From Chitinophaga silvisoli (lineage in GTDB: Bacteria > Bacteroidota > Bacteroidia > Chitinophagales > Chitinophagaceae), in contig NZ_QTJV01000006.1 of the NCBI RefSeq assembly GCF_003412465.1, positions 372,001 through 436,000 of the forward strand: a stretch of 64,000 nucleotides of DNA, in the 5' to 3' direction. Made by a program: the position numbers and the translations under genes. The notes under the pieces were generated by a model. That model did no database searches, had not been told where the DNA came from, and saw only the letters and a program-made list of their open reading frames with translations. Position 1 is the stretch's first letter, and each line of letters starts with the position of its first letter. This document shows positions 63,225-64,000 of the stretch, one piece after another.

Positions 63225-64000
63225 CTACTCATACCGCAACGCCTCTATCGGATCCAACCTCGATGCCTTCTGCGCTGGATAATACCCAAAGAACACGCCG
63301 GTGGCAGCACACACCAAAAACGACAACACTATAGATGATTCCGATACCAGCGTCGGCCAGGACAAAAAGATCGTAATTAATTTGGCAGATGAGATACCTA
63401 AGATCACACCGATAATCCCTCCGGTAATACTAATCATAATTGCTTCTATCAGGAACTGCATCAGGATATCTATTCCTCTTGCTCCTATTGACATGCGCAA
63501 TCCTATTTCACGTGTACGCTCCGTCACAGATACATACATGATGTTCATGATGCCAATGCCACCTATTACCAGCGAAATCCCTGCTATCGCAGTTAATAAT
63601 ATGGTGAGCAGATTGCTGGTAGAGCTTAATGCGCTGATCAGCTCAGCCATTGTTCGTACCTGGAAATCATCTTCGTCCGAGGAACGTAAACGATGCTGCT
63701 TGCGGAGGATGCTGGTGATTTCATCTGTAGCGGCATCTGAAGCACTTTCACTGACTGCAGAGGCGTAAATGGTACGGAAATAAATGGATGCTAATATTCT
63801 TTTTTGTACGGTAGTATATGGCGCAATGATGGCATCATCCTGATCCTGACCGAAGGAGCTTTGTCCTTTGGCTTCCAGCACACCTATTACCTGGAATGGG
63901 ATATTATTAAACCGGATAATTTTGCCGATTGGGTTATCACCATTGGGAAATAAATTAGTGACTACTGTCTGGCCGAGGAGGCAGACTTTTGCGGAGGCAC
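63225..64000 (-). CDS. MacB-type ABC transporter permease, partial
   Basis: The gene runs off the right edge; about 257 C-terminal codons are present. The frame is open from the edge (ASAKVCLLGQTVVTNLF, then NPIGKIIRFNNIPFQVIGVL, typical MacB periplasmic core) into an FtsX-type permease: GGIGIMNIMYVSVTERTREIGL, ARGIDILMQFLIEA and a final GYYPAQKASRLDPIEALRYE. These are the hallmarks of MacB/LolE-like mechanotransmission exporters. The ATPase and adaptor partners would be outside the window. Confidence 0.93.
   Translation of the reverse strand, partial: ASAKVCLLGQTVVTNLFPNGDNPIGKIIRFNNIPFQVIGVLEAKGQSSFGQDQDDAIIAPYTTVQKRILASIYFRTIYASAVSESASDAATDEITSILRKQHRLRSSDEDDFQVRTMAELISALSSTSNLLTILLTAIAGISLVIGGIGIMNIMYVSVTERTREIGLRMSIGARGIDILMQFLIEAIMISITGGIIGVILGISSAKLITIFLSWPTLVSESSIVLSFLVCAATGVFFGYYPAQKASRLDPIEALRYE

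Noticed and set aside
1..64000. tRNA, rRNA, insertion sequences, integrases and attachment sites
   Set aside because: No cloverleaf-like sequence, transposase or integrase motif, or flanking target-site duplication was seen on reading both strands, although weak cases could be missed without a computed search.

Overview
The window comes from a Bacteroidota chromosome and fits the family Chitinophagaceae, most likely Chitinophaga or a close relative. The evidence is a T9SS type A sorting tail on a giant surface protein, DUF4402 and DUF6934 proteins, SusD and ECF-sigma remnants, TAnnTTTG-like -7 boxes in place of Shine-Dalgarno-led starts, a Bacteroidota-style RND-TolC fusion, and moderate GC with AT-rich intergenic DNA. 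This placement is an inference from gene content. No rRNA, tRNA, insertion sequence, integrase or CRISPR array was seen.

Layout. Positions 1-3.4 kb hold small regulatory and detoxification genes: the start of a PaiB-like regulator, a Crp/Fnr-type regulator, an SMR exporter, and a MarR and GNAT pair behind a perfect palindrome. From 3.4 to 7.9 kb there is a translesion pair, dnaE-type polymerase and dinB, read leftward behind a long inverted repeat. From 8 to 13.5 kb come a single-heme lipoprotein, a truncated DUF6934 gene, a Sel1-repeat protein, a decayed ECF sigma factor and an orphan AAA ATPase. From 14 to 22.7 kb is a patchwork of minisatellites, rhaM, lutC, an M20 peptidase, ldhA, a SusD-like pseudogene and a baeRF-family protein.

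From 22.7 to 31.2 kb lies a leftward L-rhamnose catabolic cluster (rhaT, rhaEW, rhaI, rhaK, lutA, lutB). Together with the displaced lutC and rhaM it encodes a full route: uptake, mutarotation, isomerisation, phosphorylation, aldol cleavage, oxidation of L-lactaldehyde to L-lactate, then L-lactate to pyruvate. Next come a complete DUF6934 two-gene unit, a GH30 glycosidase, and an AraC regulator with an RND efflux operon. The AraC gene and the efflux operon carry the same 35-bp double direct-repeat operator at identical promoter spacing. The efflux pump is a single 1450-residue fusion of RND permease and TolC-type outer-membrane channel, followed by a TetR gene. From 41 to 48.8 kb are a lipoprotein, a PAS histidine kinase, a luciferase-like oxidoreductase, a Pif1-like helicase and a SAM-hydrolase-family protein.

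The most striking region is 49.3-62.1 kb, a rightward cluster of DUF4402 protein, PapD-like chaperone, 2638-residue T9SS-secreted repeat protein, second DUF4402 protein and usher-like outer-membrane protein. It looks like a Bacteroidota chaperone-usher-type surface system joined to a T9SS giant adhesin. The window ends with a YiaK-like dehydrogenase and a truncated MacB-type ABC permease.
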